A DNA stretch of 64,000 bases from Thinopyrum elongatum (GCA_011799875.1 CM022303.1:216286255-216350254), one strand, 5' to 3'; numbered from the stretch's first letter, positions 10,440 through 22,374 are shown. Notes: generated from the sequence alone by a model not told the origin. A program made the numbers and translations.

Positions 10440-12240
10440 TTTTTCAGCTAAGGCATTCTAATGCTGTTGCATAGCCAGTATACCAACGATGAAACTTGTT
10501 ACTACCTTTAGATTTTTGCACTGTTAATGCTTATAGATTACATACCTCACTTTCATGAGATAAGTCAATTTTTTTGTATAGTGTCACCAAAATGCCAAGG
10601 CACTGATGTCATTTTATTTTGGTTAAACTACATAAAAAATTATGAAGAGAAGAGGAAAGGTCAAGAGTGGGCACCTCCTCCTCCGACTGTTTTCTTGATT
10701 CGATTGATCAAGTTTTTATGTTTGATCGATTATCAAGATTGGATAACAATTTTTTAGGTCCCCTCGAGTTCGAAATGATATTTACCTTGAAGGTACATGG
10801 TTTGCAATTTTTTTATACTGTCATTAGTTAATAATGCTAGTTACCTTCAGACTTTTGTATTTGGTTTAATGCTGTTGCACAGCTAGTATACCAATGCTGA
10901 AACTTGTTACCTTTACATTTTGTATAGTTAATTCTTATAGAAATCTTCCAGTGCTAGCTTATGGAAATCTGTTCAGTAAAACCATTGTACCGTACCCCGT
11001 AATAAAAAAACTACTCTACTGTTGCACTAGCCACTGAATTAGTGTATATTTGTACTATTTGAATGGTGTTGCATTAGCGTATGGACATATATAAGGTGTG
11101 GCAAGCTTTCCCAGATATGTGCTCAAGAAAACTACTACATGTTTTTCTAAATACTAGACATTTGGGTACTTTAAATTGAACTGCGAAAACGTCTTATATT
11201 AAGGAACAGAGGGTGTAGAGTTCACTCAAATTATGCCGGTAAAGCTAGTCACACCTTTGTTAAATTTAGTGTTCATTATGTTACCAGAGGAGGTCTGCAT
11301 GTTTGTCTCTAATGCCTGTCGATTACATACTTGACATCATGATGTAATGGTAAGTCATTGCTTTTTGTACAGTGTCACTGAATTGTCAAGGTGGTTATGG
11401 CGTTTTATTTTAGTTGAACTGCACAAAATATGCTTAAAAGAAGAGGAAAGGCCAGGAATGGTTCAATCTTTCAGAAAATACTATGTATGCCTTCCTGACA
11501 TCAGCCGCTGTTGCCTTATTTATTCCTTCAAACAGGTGGTTAGAAACAGTCTTGCTACCTTTTCCCATTAAGAAATTGGAATGCTTATATTTGTGAGTCT
11601 ATGCTTCAACTAGTGCCACTTTTATAGTAATCACACTTTCAATATCTGTGTAAACAGGGATGCTCGATTTTAGTGGAACTTCACAAAAAGTCCAAATGGT
11701 TCAACATTATGAGCATGTTTTCTTCCGAACCGGTATATCCAATTGGTGGCACTATGAGCTGTTCATTACGAAGGTACATGGTTTGCTACTATCTTGCTAC
11801 TCTTTTTGTACTGTCATTAGATAGTAATATTAGTGGTTTGCATGTGAATCTATTGGCAGGGTGGTCCTACATTGGAGGTGCAGGACATGATTCAATGATA
11901 GGATGCTCAATTTCGGTTGTATCGATTTCACCTCTTCCATCACTGCGAACATGGATATCCTTGGTCTGATGAAGAATAGGCGCTATATTTTTGCTCTGTA
12001 CCAGCAAATCAATTCAGTACGAAATTGTCCAGGGCAAAACATGACAGTATCAAATTGTCCAGTGCAAAACATGACAGATGGTAAGGGGAAACGACTAGAA
12101 GAGACGTGTTTAAATCGAAAATACAAGGTGCGGTATATGTTTACTAGCTACTTGATATTTGTGCAGACAGATGTCTGCCCGTTGCTATTTGGCAAACAAA
12201 CAAAGTGACCTCAATTTTGGTGGAACTGCACAAGAGAATA
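10440..12240 (+). repeat. Diverged repeated blocks around a TTTTAGTGGAACTGCAC core
   Basis: A core like TTTTAGTTGAACTGCACAAA occurs in decayed form near 10613, 11403, 11659, 11907 and 12209. Around several of the cores, flanks such as CCAGTATACCAACGATGAAA, TTTGTACTGTCATTAG and GGTACATGGTTTGC are also repeated (10460/10875, 10800/11805, 10790/11765). This is an old, partly tandem duplication. A Stowaway relic (ACGTCTTATATTAAGGAACA) sits near 11190. No protein family was recognised, although a 98-codon frame at 11673-11969 crosses two of the blocks. Confidence 0.5.
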
Positions 12241-12426
12241 GTACAGTCACTGCATGCAGTGCCATTTGAAAATAGACACAGAAAGATTGGATAGTCACTT
12301 CATGGACTGCACAAAAGTAGTACTGTACTATTTATTGGCCAACACTAGGTGCTTCATTGCTTTGGGCTGATTATACAATGGGCATCATTTTTCCTAAGTT
12401 AAAGTTTGTATTCCGAAAATAGTCTC

Positions 12427-12460
12427 CACTACAAAAAAATACACTTCCGTGATGATACGC
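12427..12460 (+). repeat. Left terminal inverted repeat of the CACTA element
   Basis: CACTACAAAAAAATACACTT followed by CCGTGATGATACG. Matches the inverted right end at 41199-41229 over CACTACAAAAAAA, ACAC and TCCGTGA. Flanked on the outside by CTC. Confidence 0.8.
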
Positions 12461-12639
12461 GTTTGTCATAGTAGGTCACGTTTTCTGCCATGCATGTACA
12501 TCCATGACAATTTTATGACAGAATCAAGATAGTCATACCTGTGCTGCCGTAGAAGTGTTCCATGACAATACCAAAATTATCATCACGGAAGTGTCCACTT
12601 CCATGACGATAAATGTCGCGTCATGGAAGTGCTTTCGTC

Positions 12640-13700
12640 AAGGGTAACCGACACATGGCATCCACCGTAACGGGTCGCCATTAAGCTATCGGGTCTGGTT
12701 TTGGATCCGATAACCCGCTAACAACCATGACCAATGGCGATTTTCCACGTGTAAAATTCTCATTGCCGGACGGAACCACGTGTCAGCTCCGCGTTGGCAG
12801 AGATGTCACTCATCCAATGGGCGAGATGCGCCTATGATATGTTGACACATGGACCAGCCCAAAAGTGGCCCATAAAGATTAAATGGGCTGGCCTAGCTAA
12901 AGGCCCACAAGATTTTGAAGACACTAGTGGGCCCCGTTAACAGGCTGCCATGTTTTGGGCCAAATGCCGGCCCATATTTGATCCGGTCCATTAACAGTCT
13001 GCCATGTTCTGGGCCTAATAAGGGCCTATATGAGATCTGGCCCGTTAATAGCCTACCACGTTCTGGGCCATATTACGGCCCATATCAGATCCGGCCTGTT
13101 AAGAGCTTTTCATTCTTTGGGCTAAATTATGGCCCATATCAGATTCGGCCCGTCAACTGGACGCTGTGCTTTTGGGCCCTCTTGAGGCCTGGTTAGGATT
13201 TCTGTTTGCTAAAGGCCCATTTAATAGTACGGCCTGATATTAGTTTTGGCCTGTTAAAGGTCCGTTTAACATTTCGGCCCTATATTTATTTCAGCCTGTT
13301 AAAAGCCCGTCATATAGTTGGGCCTAATTATGGCCTGCTTTCCATCCGGCCTGCTCACAGCCGATAATCTGATTGGGCCAAACAAGGACCGAGACAATTT
13401 TGGCCTGTTAGCGGCCCGTGATGTGATTGGCACAATCATGGGCCGGGGTCTATTTCGGCCTGCTGTCGGCTTGTGAGCTGTTCGGCATGTTTCAGGCCCA
13501 ACCTACTTTTCAGCCTACTAAAAGCCCATTGATTTTCTTTCCAAAATAGGGCCGGCATTTTACTCGGCCTATTAAAAGCCCGAAACTACTAGTGGGCCAG
13601 TTTACATTTAGGCCTGTTAACGGACCAAGATGACTGGGCCCATGATGTGGCCCATATATAGTGATTTGCATGACGGCCCGATTATCTACCGTAATTTTAC
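12640..13700. repeat. CACTA subterminal array of GGCCCGTTA / GGCCCATAT motifs
   Basis: Dozens of copies of GGCC-containing words (GGCCCGTTAA, GGGCCATATTA, TCGGCCTGTTAA, AAAGCCCGT) occur in about 800 bases from 12880 to 13690 with a rough spacing of 35-60 bases. In known CACTA elements subterminal motif arrays bind the TNPA-like protein. Here that role is inferred. Confidence 0.7.
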
Positions 13701-14023
13701 GGTTTGGCCGGTTTACTTTTCATTGAGCGAAGACAGGATATATATACAGTAAAATAACTGCAGCATCGTGAATAATTAAAAACCTAGACTATACAATAAA
13801 GAAATTACAGCATATTACATCCATTGGGCATCAAAGTCCGCCACTATGATAATAAAGCACAAGCAGACAACTGATTACATACACTGGGCATCAAAGATCG
13901 CCACCAGTGCAAATAAACACGCCGACAAAATAATATACAAAACCGACATCACTTCAATAGAGTTCAAGAAAGGTTAGCCCTGCTGGGGAGCTGCAGTGCA
14001 AGCAGCTAAGCAAGTTGATGAGA
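13700..14023. other. AT-rich CACTA interior with a small direct repeat
   Basis: The phrase GGGCATCAAAG-TCGCCAC appears twice (near 13826 and 13887), preceded each time by ACATnCA. No ORF. Lies between the subterminal array and the last exon of the minus-strand gene. Confidence 0.4.
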
Positions 14024-16627
14024 CTACGCTTGTTTGACGCTTATATCCTCCTCACTCTGAAAGAGAAACAAGCAGACAAATGATAGGTTCTGCACATATA
14101 AGTATCAGTGCTAACAATTCATCACATTTCTTATTGGCGAATAAAGAGACACCGTTTAAAATAGCATTAACACAATATGGTATTGTTCAGGTTAAGACAT
14201 GGCAGGAAATGACATTGTGAAGGAGTTGGCAGCTCACGACACCACTGGATTACAGATCAAGAACTCATAAGTATCAATGGTTAGTGTGCTATCAATTTAT
14301 CCCATTTCAGATTGGCAAATAAAGAGACGGTTTAAATAATAGTAGAATGATATGACATTGTTCATAGTTAAGACATTGCAGAATATGACATTGTGCTGTA
14401 GTGGGTAGTTTCACCACACCACTGGATTACGGATCAAGAACAGAAGCATACATGCAGTGCAAAAGAAGATCACTTGCTCTGTATAGTTTAATTTACATGG
14501 TATGAAGAAGGAACTTGGTTGTACAACTGAAAACTTAAATTGAGAAGGATAAACTTTTGTTTATGAACTTCATAATAAACTTTAAACATGCAATTTGATG
14601 CAAACACCAAAAATAAACAGTAGTTGCAGTCATGCCTAACCAAATATACACAACAAAGTTTGAAGGCTTGAGAAGGAAAAACTTACATTAGTGGTGAAGA
14701 CCGGCTCTATAAAGCCCTTGTCCATGCTGATGGGGGGCAATTCAAGAAGTTTACCACAGAATCTTCTTCATAAGCATTGCCTTTATTCTACACTTTGTTA
14801 AGAGTAAATATAGATGTGATAATATAAGAAAAAATGGAGAATATTTAAGATAAGATGAAGAGTGATGCTACATAACCAAGCAGCTATAAATGTAAGTACA
14901 TCAATACATGCAAAAGGTACAACCAAGAGCAATGCAGAGCTAAACTTCTTCAGTACCATTGGTTTTATCCAACCTTATGGTAAGAGTAAATATAGATCTG
15001 ATGTGTAGAAAATGGAGGGCAAAGGAAAATAAGCTGCAGAGTGATGGTACATGAATAACTAGCTGTCAATATAAGTACACTGATAAAGGACAGCAGGTAC
15101 TTACAAGAACAATGCAGAGCTAAACTTTTTATTGGCATTGGGGATATTCTACATTAATGTAACCATTAATACAGATCTGATAATTTGGAGCGAACAATTG
15201 ATAAGCAAGCTATCATGCATACTGCTGTCACATAATGAACCATGCATGAATGCAAGTACAGTGATACAGGACAACATGTACTAACAAGAGCAAAGCAGCG
15301 GGCAGCATATTTGCGATATCCTGTCGTCCTTTTCAAACCGGAATTCTTCTTCGAGCAGATTTCCTGCAAAAGAGATCCGTAAGGCACATGCGGAAAAGTA
15401 GAAGTTCAAATTGTTATGTGATATCATAGACAGTACCTCATCCTGGGTACGAGACCAGTGCATAACAAGGTTTTTCCATTCAATGTCTTCTAAATTTAGC
15501 ACAGGAGACTTCACCGGAAATTTGTTTATAGACTTGCCATCAAAGTGTGTTTTCCTCAGGTAACACCGATACTGCTGCAATGCTTCCTTGAAAAGCGCAA
15601 GCAAGCTTTGCTTGTCATGACTATCCAGATTGACCCTCACCTACTTACAACAATGTAATGTAAATCATTGATGTGTTCAATCAGCAGAAAACAGGAAAGT
15701 AATCACCATGAATAATAGCACTTACACGTAAGTAGGACAGGAAGATGTGAAAATGGTGTTTGTCTTCACTATAATCTTCCCATGATGGGAATATATGCAC
15801 GTAGTCCCTAACAACATTGAAATCATTGTCTTTTAAACTGGAATAACTGGAATGGGGTTAGAATCTGTAGGAATTGGTCGTCTCTGTAGTTGGGATAGGT
15901 CTTCGGCCGGTGGACTTGCTGTACTTTTTGCTGGAGTGGGATTTTTCTGTGGTACGGCTGGTGCTATGGCAACTGAAATCGGCATACCTTTTGCTGGAGT
16001 GTAGGTCCTGTGTGGTGGGGCTAGTGGTGTGGCCAGTGAAGTATGGGTATAGTCTTGTGGAGTCGGTCCTACGTTTTGTGTCACTGGTTGTAGAGCCAAT
16101 ATAAGTGGGGTGCTATCTGATTTCTCCGGCACCACCACGTTTTTCAAGGACTTTGCTGGTGCTCCTTCAGGTTCGGCAATCACACTCTTCCTTTTTGATG
16201 TCTGATGCACAAGAACATCATTTGAGTGAAAAAACATGGTATGATGACAGATGGAATATGTATTGATAATGGATGGGCATGGCATCTTGACATATATGAT
16301 GAGTAAACTAAGCAGATGGTGGTGCAACAAAGTAGAAGAAATGTAAGACACCTTATGCAAGATACGCGCAATCAATAAAACCTTGCCAAATTAGAACAGG
16401 CACCTTGATGGGTGAACATGACATGCCATCTGCCTTCGACTCCTCGAGGTCAGAATAGTCATTAGGATCATATTCTGAACAAGAATCTGCAGGTGGGGAG
16501 CGTATGAGTTTCATTGCATCCAGAATGGAACTCAATGCCTTGGTGCCAATTTTGTTAGTCATTGCAGTGTTCCACAATATTCTTCTGATGCGCGCATTCT
16601 CATATTCATTGTGATTACGTACAATAT
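14024..16627 (-). CDS. CACTA transposase-associated protein (Ptta/En-Spm type), multi-exon, partly damaged
   Basis: Exons inferred on the minus strand from frame and splice sites: 16404-16627 (YDPNDYSDLEESKADG, acidic linker), 15726-16201 (basic start, then proline-rich repeats), 15437-15640 (SHDKQSLLALFKEALQQYRC, then KTHFDGKSINKFPVKSPVL and EWKNLVMHW), 15296-15363 (CSKKNSGLKRTTGYRKYA) and a last exon 14024-14056 ending EEDISVKQA. The KFPVKSP...W..LV..W and SKKN...TTG patterns are those I associate with the plant Ptta/En-Spm transposase domain, a DNA-binding partner rather than the DDE enzyme. Within 15726-16201 the proline-rich frame stops and an adjacent frame (DFNVVRDYVHIFPSWEDY) continues, so a one-base change is likely. 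Middle exons between 14650 and 15290 are unclear. Function is probably lost. Confidence 0.55.
14101..14440. repeat. Two tandem copies of a unit of about 175 bases
   Basis: GTATCAnTGnTnA, TTGGC(G/A)AATAAAGAGAC, TTCA-GTTAAGACATnGCAG and CACCACTGGATTAC each occur in the same order in 14101-14270 and 14271-14440. The CACTACTGGATT-type phrase recurs once more near 24072 and in decayed form near 24674, so the unit is dispersed within the CACTA interior. Confidence 0.6.
14690..15305. repeat. Three diverged tandem copies of a unit of about 180 bases
   Basis: Blocks ending AGAGCTAAACTT (14937, 15117) with the preceding phrase ATAAGTACA-TGATA and the following AATATAGATCTGAT recur; a third related block runs through 15230-15305. 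Each unit overlaps an exon/intron edge of the minus-strand gene, so exon duplication is possible. Confidence 0.5.
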
Positions 16628-16859
16628 CTGAGAAGCATGAAAACATAAATAGTAGTGAGATTATCTTTGTAATGTAGAGGATATTCTAATATAGGGGCTC
16701 CCTGTAAACCCTTGTGTGCTATCATTGGATTTTGATGAGAGAGCCCATGTGTGCTGTAATATGGTGCGTGAATTAATATAATTTGGCACAAGTACACAAA
16801 AAAATAGGCTCCAGAAGTAAGGATAGTTGGCAGATGATAGGTTCATAATATACTGTATA

Positions 16860-18300
16860 GAGATTTTATTGCCAAACCATGATAACAAGAGCACACAGCA
16901 ACTAGGAAGATCGTAGTGTACATAAAAGGGGTACACCAAAACCAGCATATATAAATCGGGAAAGTGGAACTGACTGGAAAACACGATATTGTATTGCCGC
17001 TACTAATTGAAAGCCTATCAATCACATACAGGCCAGCTCTATCAGCTGTTGACTGCAGATGTCCCTGCTCCCCTTCCTGACAAGGAACATACTGTACGTA
17101 CTAAATACAGAATAACAAAAGAGGAACATGTTAAAGAACAGAAGAGGAAGCATATTCTTGAGATTCCGCTTCTTTCCATACAATGTTGGTTGCCCACTCA
17201 TGATGAATAATAGCGCCCAAAGAAATGCAATTCCATGCTGTCTCTCTATATGTGGCCACATGCATTTGGAAAATCAAGTGGGAGCATTAGCTCACCAATT
17301 AAATGTGTGTCTGTTAACTAATATCAGTATCATATCACAATTCATATTTGAAGAAGTAAGCTTTGGACTTATGATTGGTGTGTTGTTTAGCTTCAAGAGT
17401 GGAGTGCTGCTAGTGCAACACAAAGCAGCTACACAGATCATAGTGTAGATATAACGGGAAAACCGTAAGCATCACAAGTAAAATCAGGAAAGTGGAACTT
17501 GCTGGAAAATATGGGCTACTATTGCCGGTACGGCTAGAAAGGCTTTGGATACCAGCTCTCTTCAACTGAAGGTGCGGTACTGTTAATATCAATGTAACTC
17601 TCAAAGGCGACACAACTCCCCGCATTTCCTTGCTAATCTTATAGGATTTAAGTGGCAGGCCACTACAATTCCTATTCCTATGTTTACAAAATCCTATGAA
17701 TCAAAGAGGCCCAAAGAGTTGAAAGTGTCCATCACAACCGAACGAATAGACCTGTACACTGCAAATGTCCCTGCTCCTCTACACTACAAGGAACATACTG
17801 TACTACTATTATACTCCCTCCATTCCAAAATATAAGTCTTTGTAGAGATTTCCACTATGGATCACATGCAGATGTATACAGATACATTTTAGAGTGTAGA
17901 TTCACTCATTTTGCTCCATATGTAGTCCATGGTGGAATCTATACAAAGACTTGTATTTAGGAACAGAGAGAGTACTTATTAAAGAAGAACAGAAGAGGAA
18001 CATGCTAAAGAAGAGCAAGCAGATTTTGGATAATAAAATGTTCGTTGCGCAGTGCCCACACATGATGAACCAGAGTGCATTAAGAATGCAACTCCCTACT
18101 GTCTCTCTATATGTGGTGCACGTGCTTTTCTAAAGTAAAGTAGGAACATTAGCTGACCAATTAAACTATATCTATTTTATTAATATCAGCATCATATGAG
18201 ATTCGTATTTGAGCAACAAGTTTGGAATTATGAGTGGCACGTTGTTTAGCTTGATGGATTGAGGAGCAGTGCTAAGCAGCTACGATGATGGTACTGAATA
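16860..18300. repeat. Tandem duplication of blocks of several hundred bases, one copy split by a MITE
   Basis: The phrases CTGCAGATGTCCCTGCTCC, ACAAGGAACATACTGTAC, AAAGAACAGAAGAGGAA, CTGTCTCTCTATATGTGG and ATTAGCTnACCAATTAAA follow in the same order in 17040-17310 and 17760-18165. A second shared phrase, TCAGGAAAGTGGAACT-GCTGGAAAA, occurs at about 16957 and 17488, and GGGGAAAACCATAAGCAT again at 18708. One copy carries the Stowaway element at 17814-17972. No protein was recognised on either strand. Confidence 0.65.
17814..17972. repeat. Stowaway MITE, Thalos-like
   Basis: 159 bases, flanked by TA on both sides (17812-17813, 17973-17974). Termini CTCCCTCCATTCCAAAATA and, inverted, TATTTAGGAACAGAGAGAG. 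Internal phrases AAGTCTTTGTAGAGATT and GAGTGTAGATTCACTCATTT are characteristic of Triticeae Stowaway elements of the Thalos group. No coding capacity. Confidence 0.85.
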
Positions 18301-18344
18301 TAAAGGAATGTCTGCATGCAAGTTGCGTGACTTTCGTCATTTGG

Positions 18345-19600
18345 GTCAGTCGACCATTTCAGGCGGTTGTATGAGGATCCTACGTCTCCTAACCCTTCTT
18401 CTTCCTCGTCTCTGATTCTTCCCCTACAGAACACCGCATGGGCCACCGGCCCCGACCCCCCCGCCCTCCCCTGAACCGCCCCCACCACCTGTGTTCCTCC
18501 GCCACCCCCACCCCCACCCCTGCCCCCACCCGCGTTGAGTTTTTTTTGTTTAGCGAGGCCCCACCACCGCCAGGCCACCGCCCCCACAACCACCGTCCCC
18601 ACCCGAGCCCCTTCCTTCCCTCCGGTGAACTCCGGCGAGCTCTCAAAATTTGGCTGACCCAATTTTGAAATTTAGTCTACTGTCATTTAACTAGTGTGGA
18701 ATATAAAAGGGGAAAACCATAAGCATTGCGAGTATAGTGTTGAGCGTGCCATGGCGGATCTGAAGGTGCAAACCGGATAAAGGCAACTTTGCAACCAATG
18801 TTTGCTTTCAACTAACAAGTAAGATCCTAAGTGATGGACAAGAAATCACAGTAAAGCAGTGGCGATCTATTTTCTTGCTGTGATAAATAAGTTGAGCAAA
18901 TACGAAAGAGTACCGCCTCTGGTGTGGCGTCGTGTATGCATCTGCTGAGAATATGACGGTGCTGCGGTAGCGATGGCTGTCGGTGGCGTGGAAGCAGATC
19001 TAGGAGGGTAGACGGCGGCGGCGGGGGGAAATATCCCAGCGCGGTGGACGAGACAGTCGTAGGAGCGGCGCCGTCAAGGTGGACGATGGCGGGGATGAAG
19101 CGAGAGGACGAGATGCAAGGATCCTAGTCTGAAGCCGTGGATGAGAGAGGTCGATCTCTTGTAATGGACAACAACGTCAGGGTATCAGCTCCGGCATGGT
19201 GGAGGAGGACGGCGGTGGATGGGGTGGCGGACGGAGGAGGCTGGGGTGGAGAGGGTGTTTTGGCGCCCACGGAGTACAAATGGGGAAATGGAGGGAGAGA
19301 GGTAGGGGGGAACCATGTCTTTGGGATGCGCTTGTCTCAAATGCGGGGAAGGTTACCAACTTATCCCCCATTTAAAATTTCAGACATCATAGGAATATTG
19401 GGCTGCTGGGGATAGGACGGTAATCTCGCATACACCGAATATTTGCCGATGGAGATTTCGGCAGAGGAGAGTTTGTTTTGGCACCCACCGTGTATGAATC
19501 CGGGTGAGAGGCGATTTCGGCCGAGGAGACACTGTGTTTTGGCGACCACCATGTATGAATCCGGGTGAGTGGCGGTTATGTCATGTTTGAGTGAAATTAC
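18345..19600. other. GC-rich CACTA interior with short open frames
   Basis: Pyrimidine-rich CCACCCCCACCCCC tracts at 18450-18620 and purine-rich GGCGGCGG tracts at 18960-19300 create long but featureless frames on both strands. The stretch 18345-18670 resembles 28150-28580 (shared GGGTCAGTCGA, CCTCCGGTGAACTCCGG / GCTCCGGCGAAC, CTGACCCAA). A 60-base phrase around GTATGAATCCGGGTGAG is directly repeated at 19491 and 19552. No gene is supported. Confidence 0.4.
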
Positions 19601-20180
19601 AAACCTGCCCCTATCAAGACCTATTGAAATCGAGCCAACATGTGTTGCATGTCAGGGACAGGTAGTAATTTCCATCTCCCATATTTTGGTTTTGGGCGGT
19701 TACTACGAGTTTCGCCTCTTTGTTCATATTTTTGAGAAAAATCTTGCACATTTACCGTGCCAACTCAATTCCAATCCATTATGTATTCTTTTTTTTCGAG
19801 CAGGATCCATTTTTTCTTCGAATAAAATTCTATATAGATCATTTTTTTATATAGACTTTCAAAAGCACAACAAAGAATTCTGCTCCTTTATATATATTGT
19901 ATGATTTACAAATACAATGATCTCAAAATCATAAGGTTGAATTCAAAAAATTTAAACAAATTATGTTCTACTCAAATGTATGGATCAGTAATATCTAGAT
20001 ATTAAATAACATAGATGCGCGCGAATTCATATGAGTATGCATGTTTGATAGATCAATTTTGGTTCGAGTATGAATTACATGTATCATCATCTCGAATTCA
20101 AATATTTGAATCCCTTTTATGTTGACATTTTCTATACACGCAACTAAATATTTGAATCTCCTTTCACGCCCATCTCTCTC
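19600..20180. other. AT-rich non-coding DNA
   Basis: No gene, tandem repeat or terminal structure recognised. Contains poly-T runs and ATATTTGAATC phrases (20100, 20145). Confidence 0.3.
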
Positions 20181-21000
20181 GCGTGCTCCTTCATGTAGCT
20201 ATCACTCTCTTTTCTCCAGCTCACCCGCACGCTCACTTCATGTTTCTCCTATTTTCGCAAACATGGTCTCTCGCCGTCTCCCTTGAGAAGTGTCACACTC
20301 TCCCTATCATTATACATTACACAGTTTTCATTATCTCTCACGCCTCTATCGTTCTCTGGTATCACTAGGTACCTAAGCTTTTTTTTTCACCGCCACACAC
20401 ACACACTCTCACTCGTCTTTCACTTTGTCTTTCTCTCTAGGGTTCTCTCACGCACCCTATATCTTTTGAGATATGACTCCTACCACTAAAATTACTCTCT
20501 CCCGCACACACAACGTTTGTTGGGGTCTCCTTTCTGTCTTCATCTCAGTTATAAAACTGACATTATTCATTTGTTTACCGATCAGACAAACTCTCCCCCC
20601 TTTCTCTCTCTCTCTCTCTCACACACAACTCCTGCTTCCACTCCCCCTCCCGACTACCGTCTCTCTCTCACACACACAAAACTCTCACTTTCACACCCCC
20701 GACTCGTATTTCTCTCACAAACATTGATCGACCAGCCTCCAGATAGGTTTATACATCCGCACACTCTTGCTTCCACTATCTCGTACATGTCTCTCTCGCG
20801 CTCCTTGTATCTATGTAGATTTTTCGTCCCTTCTTGAGACACGCCCTCTCGATCGTGCACACACACACTATCGCCTCATTTTATGGTGATACCTCTCGCA
20901 CACACACTCTTTGTGTCTTTGTCACACACGCACTCCGTCCTCCTCCTCTCTCCCTCTCTCTCACACACACACCACACATACACATGGGCTTTTTGCAACA
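20180..21000 (+). repeat. CT/CA-rich microsatellite-like region
   Basis: Repeated CTCTCTCTC and CACACACA tracts with interspersed phrases such as CTCTCTCTCACACACA at 20600-20630, 20660-20680, 20860-20870, 20900-20930 and 20950-20980. The complementary GA/GT-rich region lies at 26040-27170. All open frames here are low-complexity artefacts. Confidence 0.7.
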
Positions 21001-21162
21001 ATATACCACTTCTCGAATCTTGAAACCAACCACATTCCTCCCTTATCTCATCAAAACCGCCAAAGGAATATATTTTGAGCGAAACATAACATATTTTTAG
21101 TGATATATGTATTTCAAAACTAGACTCTTTTCTATCAAATCGGTGATTATGTATTAATCTAC

Positions 21163-21197
21163 TTTGAACGTGTGGCAATGCATTGGCACATTGCTAG
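21163..21197 (+). mobile_element. Helitron-like 3' terminus
   Basis: A decayed hairpin (GTGTGGCAATGCATTGGCAC) is followed by ATTGCTAG/T, the arrangement seen at 34370-34392 and inverted at 3853. The 5' end of the element was not found, so its extent is unknown; the CT/CA-rich region to the left may belong to it. Confidence 0.35.
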
Positions 21198-21224
21198 TTA
21201 TTACCACTGTTCAAGATATCTTCC

Positions 21225-21390
21225 GATATTCCGATAAATCGGCCGATTTATCGCTTATCGTTGTCTGGCCGATAAGATATATTGGCCGATAAATTAGCCG
21301 ATACGGCGATAAATCAGCCGATATGCCGATAAACTGACCGATTTACCCCTTATCATGGGTCGACCGATAAGTTCCCGATAAGCGATATCC
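21225..21390. repeat. Array of GCCGATAA motifs on both strands
   Basis: About a dozen copies of GCCGATAA or its complement TTATCGG occur in about 165 bases with spacing of roughly 10-20, many as back-to-back pairs (ATCGGCCGATTTATCG). AT/GC balance and periodicity differ sharply from the flanks. No coding. Confidence 0.7.
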
Positions 21391-21399
21391 CCAACATTG

Positions 21400-21813
21400 G
21401 TTATTACTGTATAATTTTTTGGACACTAGACAAATGGTGGAGTACATATATGAAGAGAAGAGGCGCACACACGCAGTCGGTCTCTCGCTGTCTCGCACAC
21501 ATGAGAGTTACGTAAAGGCACCGTAAACAAATAAACCCTAGGTGCATGATTGCTGCATGCACGGGTACCGGGTACGTGGTGGAGCGTACCTTTGTAGGAA
21601 TAGTCAGCTCACGTGATAATTTGATCCGCAGGAGTTGATGGTCGGGACCACAGGTGAACGACCTGGAAACAGTGGCTCGCCAGTCGCCACTGATTGAGTT
21701 GCCACGTTTAAAATATCATTTTTTTATTGGGGTAAGAGTTCTGATTTTCAATGGCGCGTTATACTAGTTTTTAGAACGATTGGTATGGAGCGAAAATGGA
21801 AATCATGACTACT
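21400..21813. other. Non-coding DNA with no recognised feature
   Basis: Mixed-composition DNA including the palindromic GGTACCGGGTACG (21565). Nothing resembling a gene was seen. Confidence 0.3.
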
Positions 21814-21938
21814 ACCTCCGTCCTGGTTTACTAGTCCCCATCATATTTTGGGTCAAAGTTTGTCCACAAATTTTACTTGTAAAATGTGAATGGAAAATGA
21901 GATTTTGTTATACCCAAACAAAAAAGGATCGGAGGGAG
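21814..21938. repeat. Short MITE related to the copy at 5046
   Basis: Begins CTCCGTCCTGGTTTACTAG and ends with the inverted GATCGGAGGGAG. Subterminal GGGTCAAAGTTTG. About 125 bases. The centre found in the other two copies is missing, so it is an internal-deletion derivative or a related subfamily. Confidence 0.55.
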
Positions 21939-22170
21939 TGATTGCTCTGACACGGACGCGACCTCTCATAGCGCAGGCATTGAACCGGCGCGCCGGCCAA
22001 GAGGGCCCCACTCGCAGCACGCCAGGTTGAACACGCCTCCTCGCCGCATGCAACCGGCTTCAGACTGCCCCGCCTGCCTCCATTGAATCCGCGCGTGTGC
22101 CGGCAACACGTCCTTCCGCGAGCCGGCCGGCATTTTAGAACACAACGCCGGCTGGCTCCTCTTGTCTGCC

Positions 22171-22180
22171 TGCTATTTAA
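22171..22180 (+). promoter_or_regulatory. Possible TATA box before the 22375 frame
   Basis: TGCTATTTAA lies about 200 bases before the ATG at 22375, followed by a C-rich, leader-like stretch. Suggestive only. Confidence 0.3.
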
Positions 22181-22374
22181 ACAAGGCCAGACACCTGGCA
22201 AGAACCGCACCACACTGCCGCTCCCCATATCCTCCTTGCACCATTTTCTCCACACTCTCCATAGCATTCGGTGAGCAGGAAGACGAGTTCTCCAGCATAA
22301 AAGCCGGCTGGGTGCCCCGATGAGCCAGCCAACTCGCTGCCCCACCTCCCTCCCCGCTCCAGGCCGTTAGTACC

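Noticed and set aside
20183..20866. Ser/His/Thr-rich frames
   Set aside because: Products of CT/CA microsatellites, with no start context or domain.
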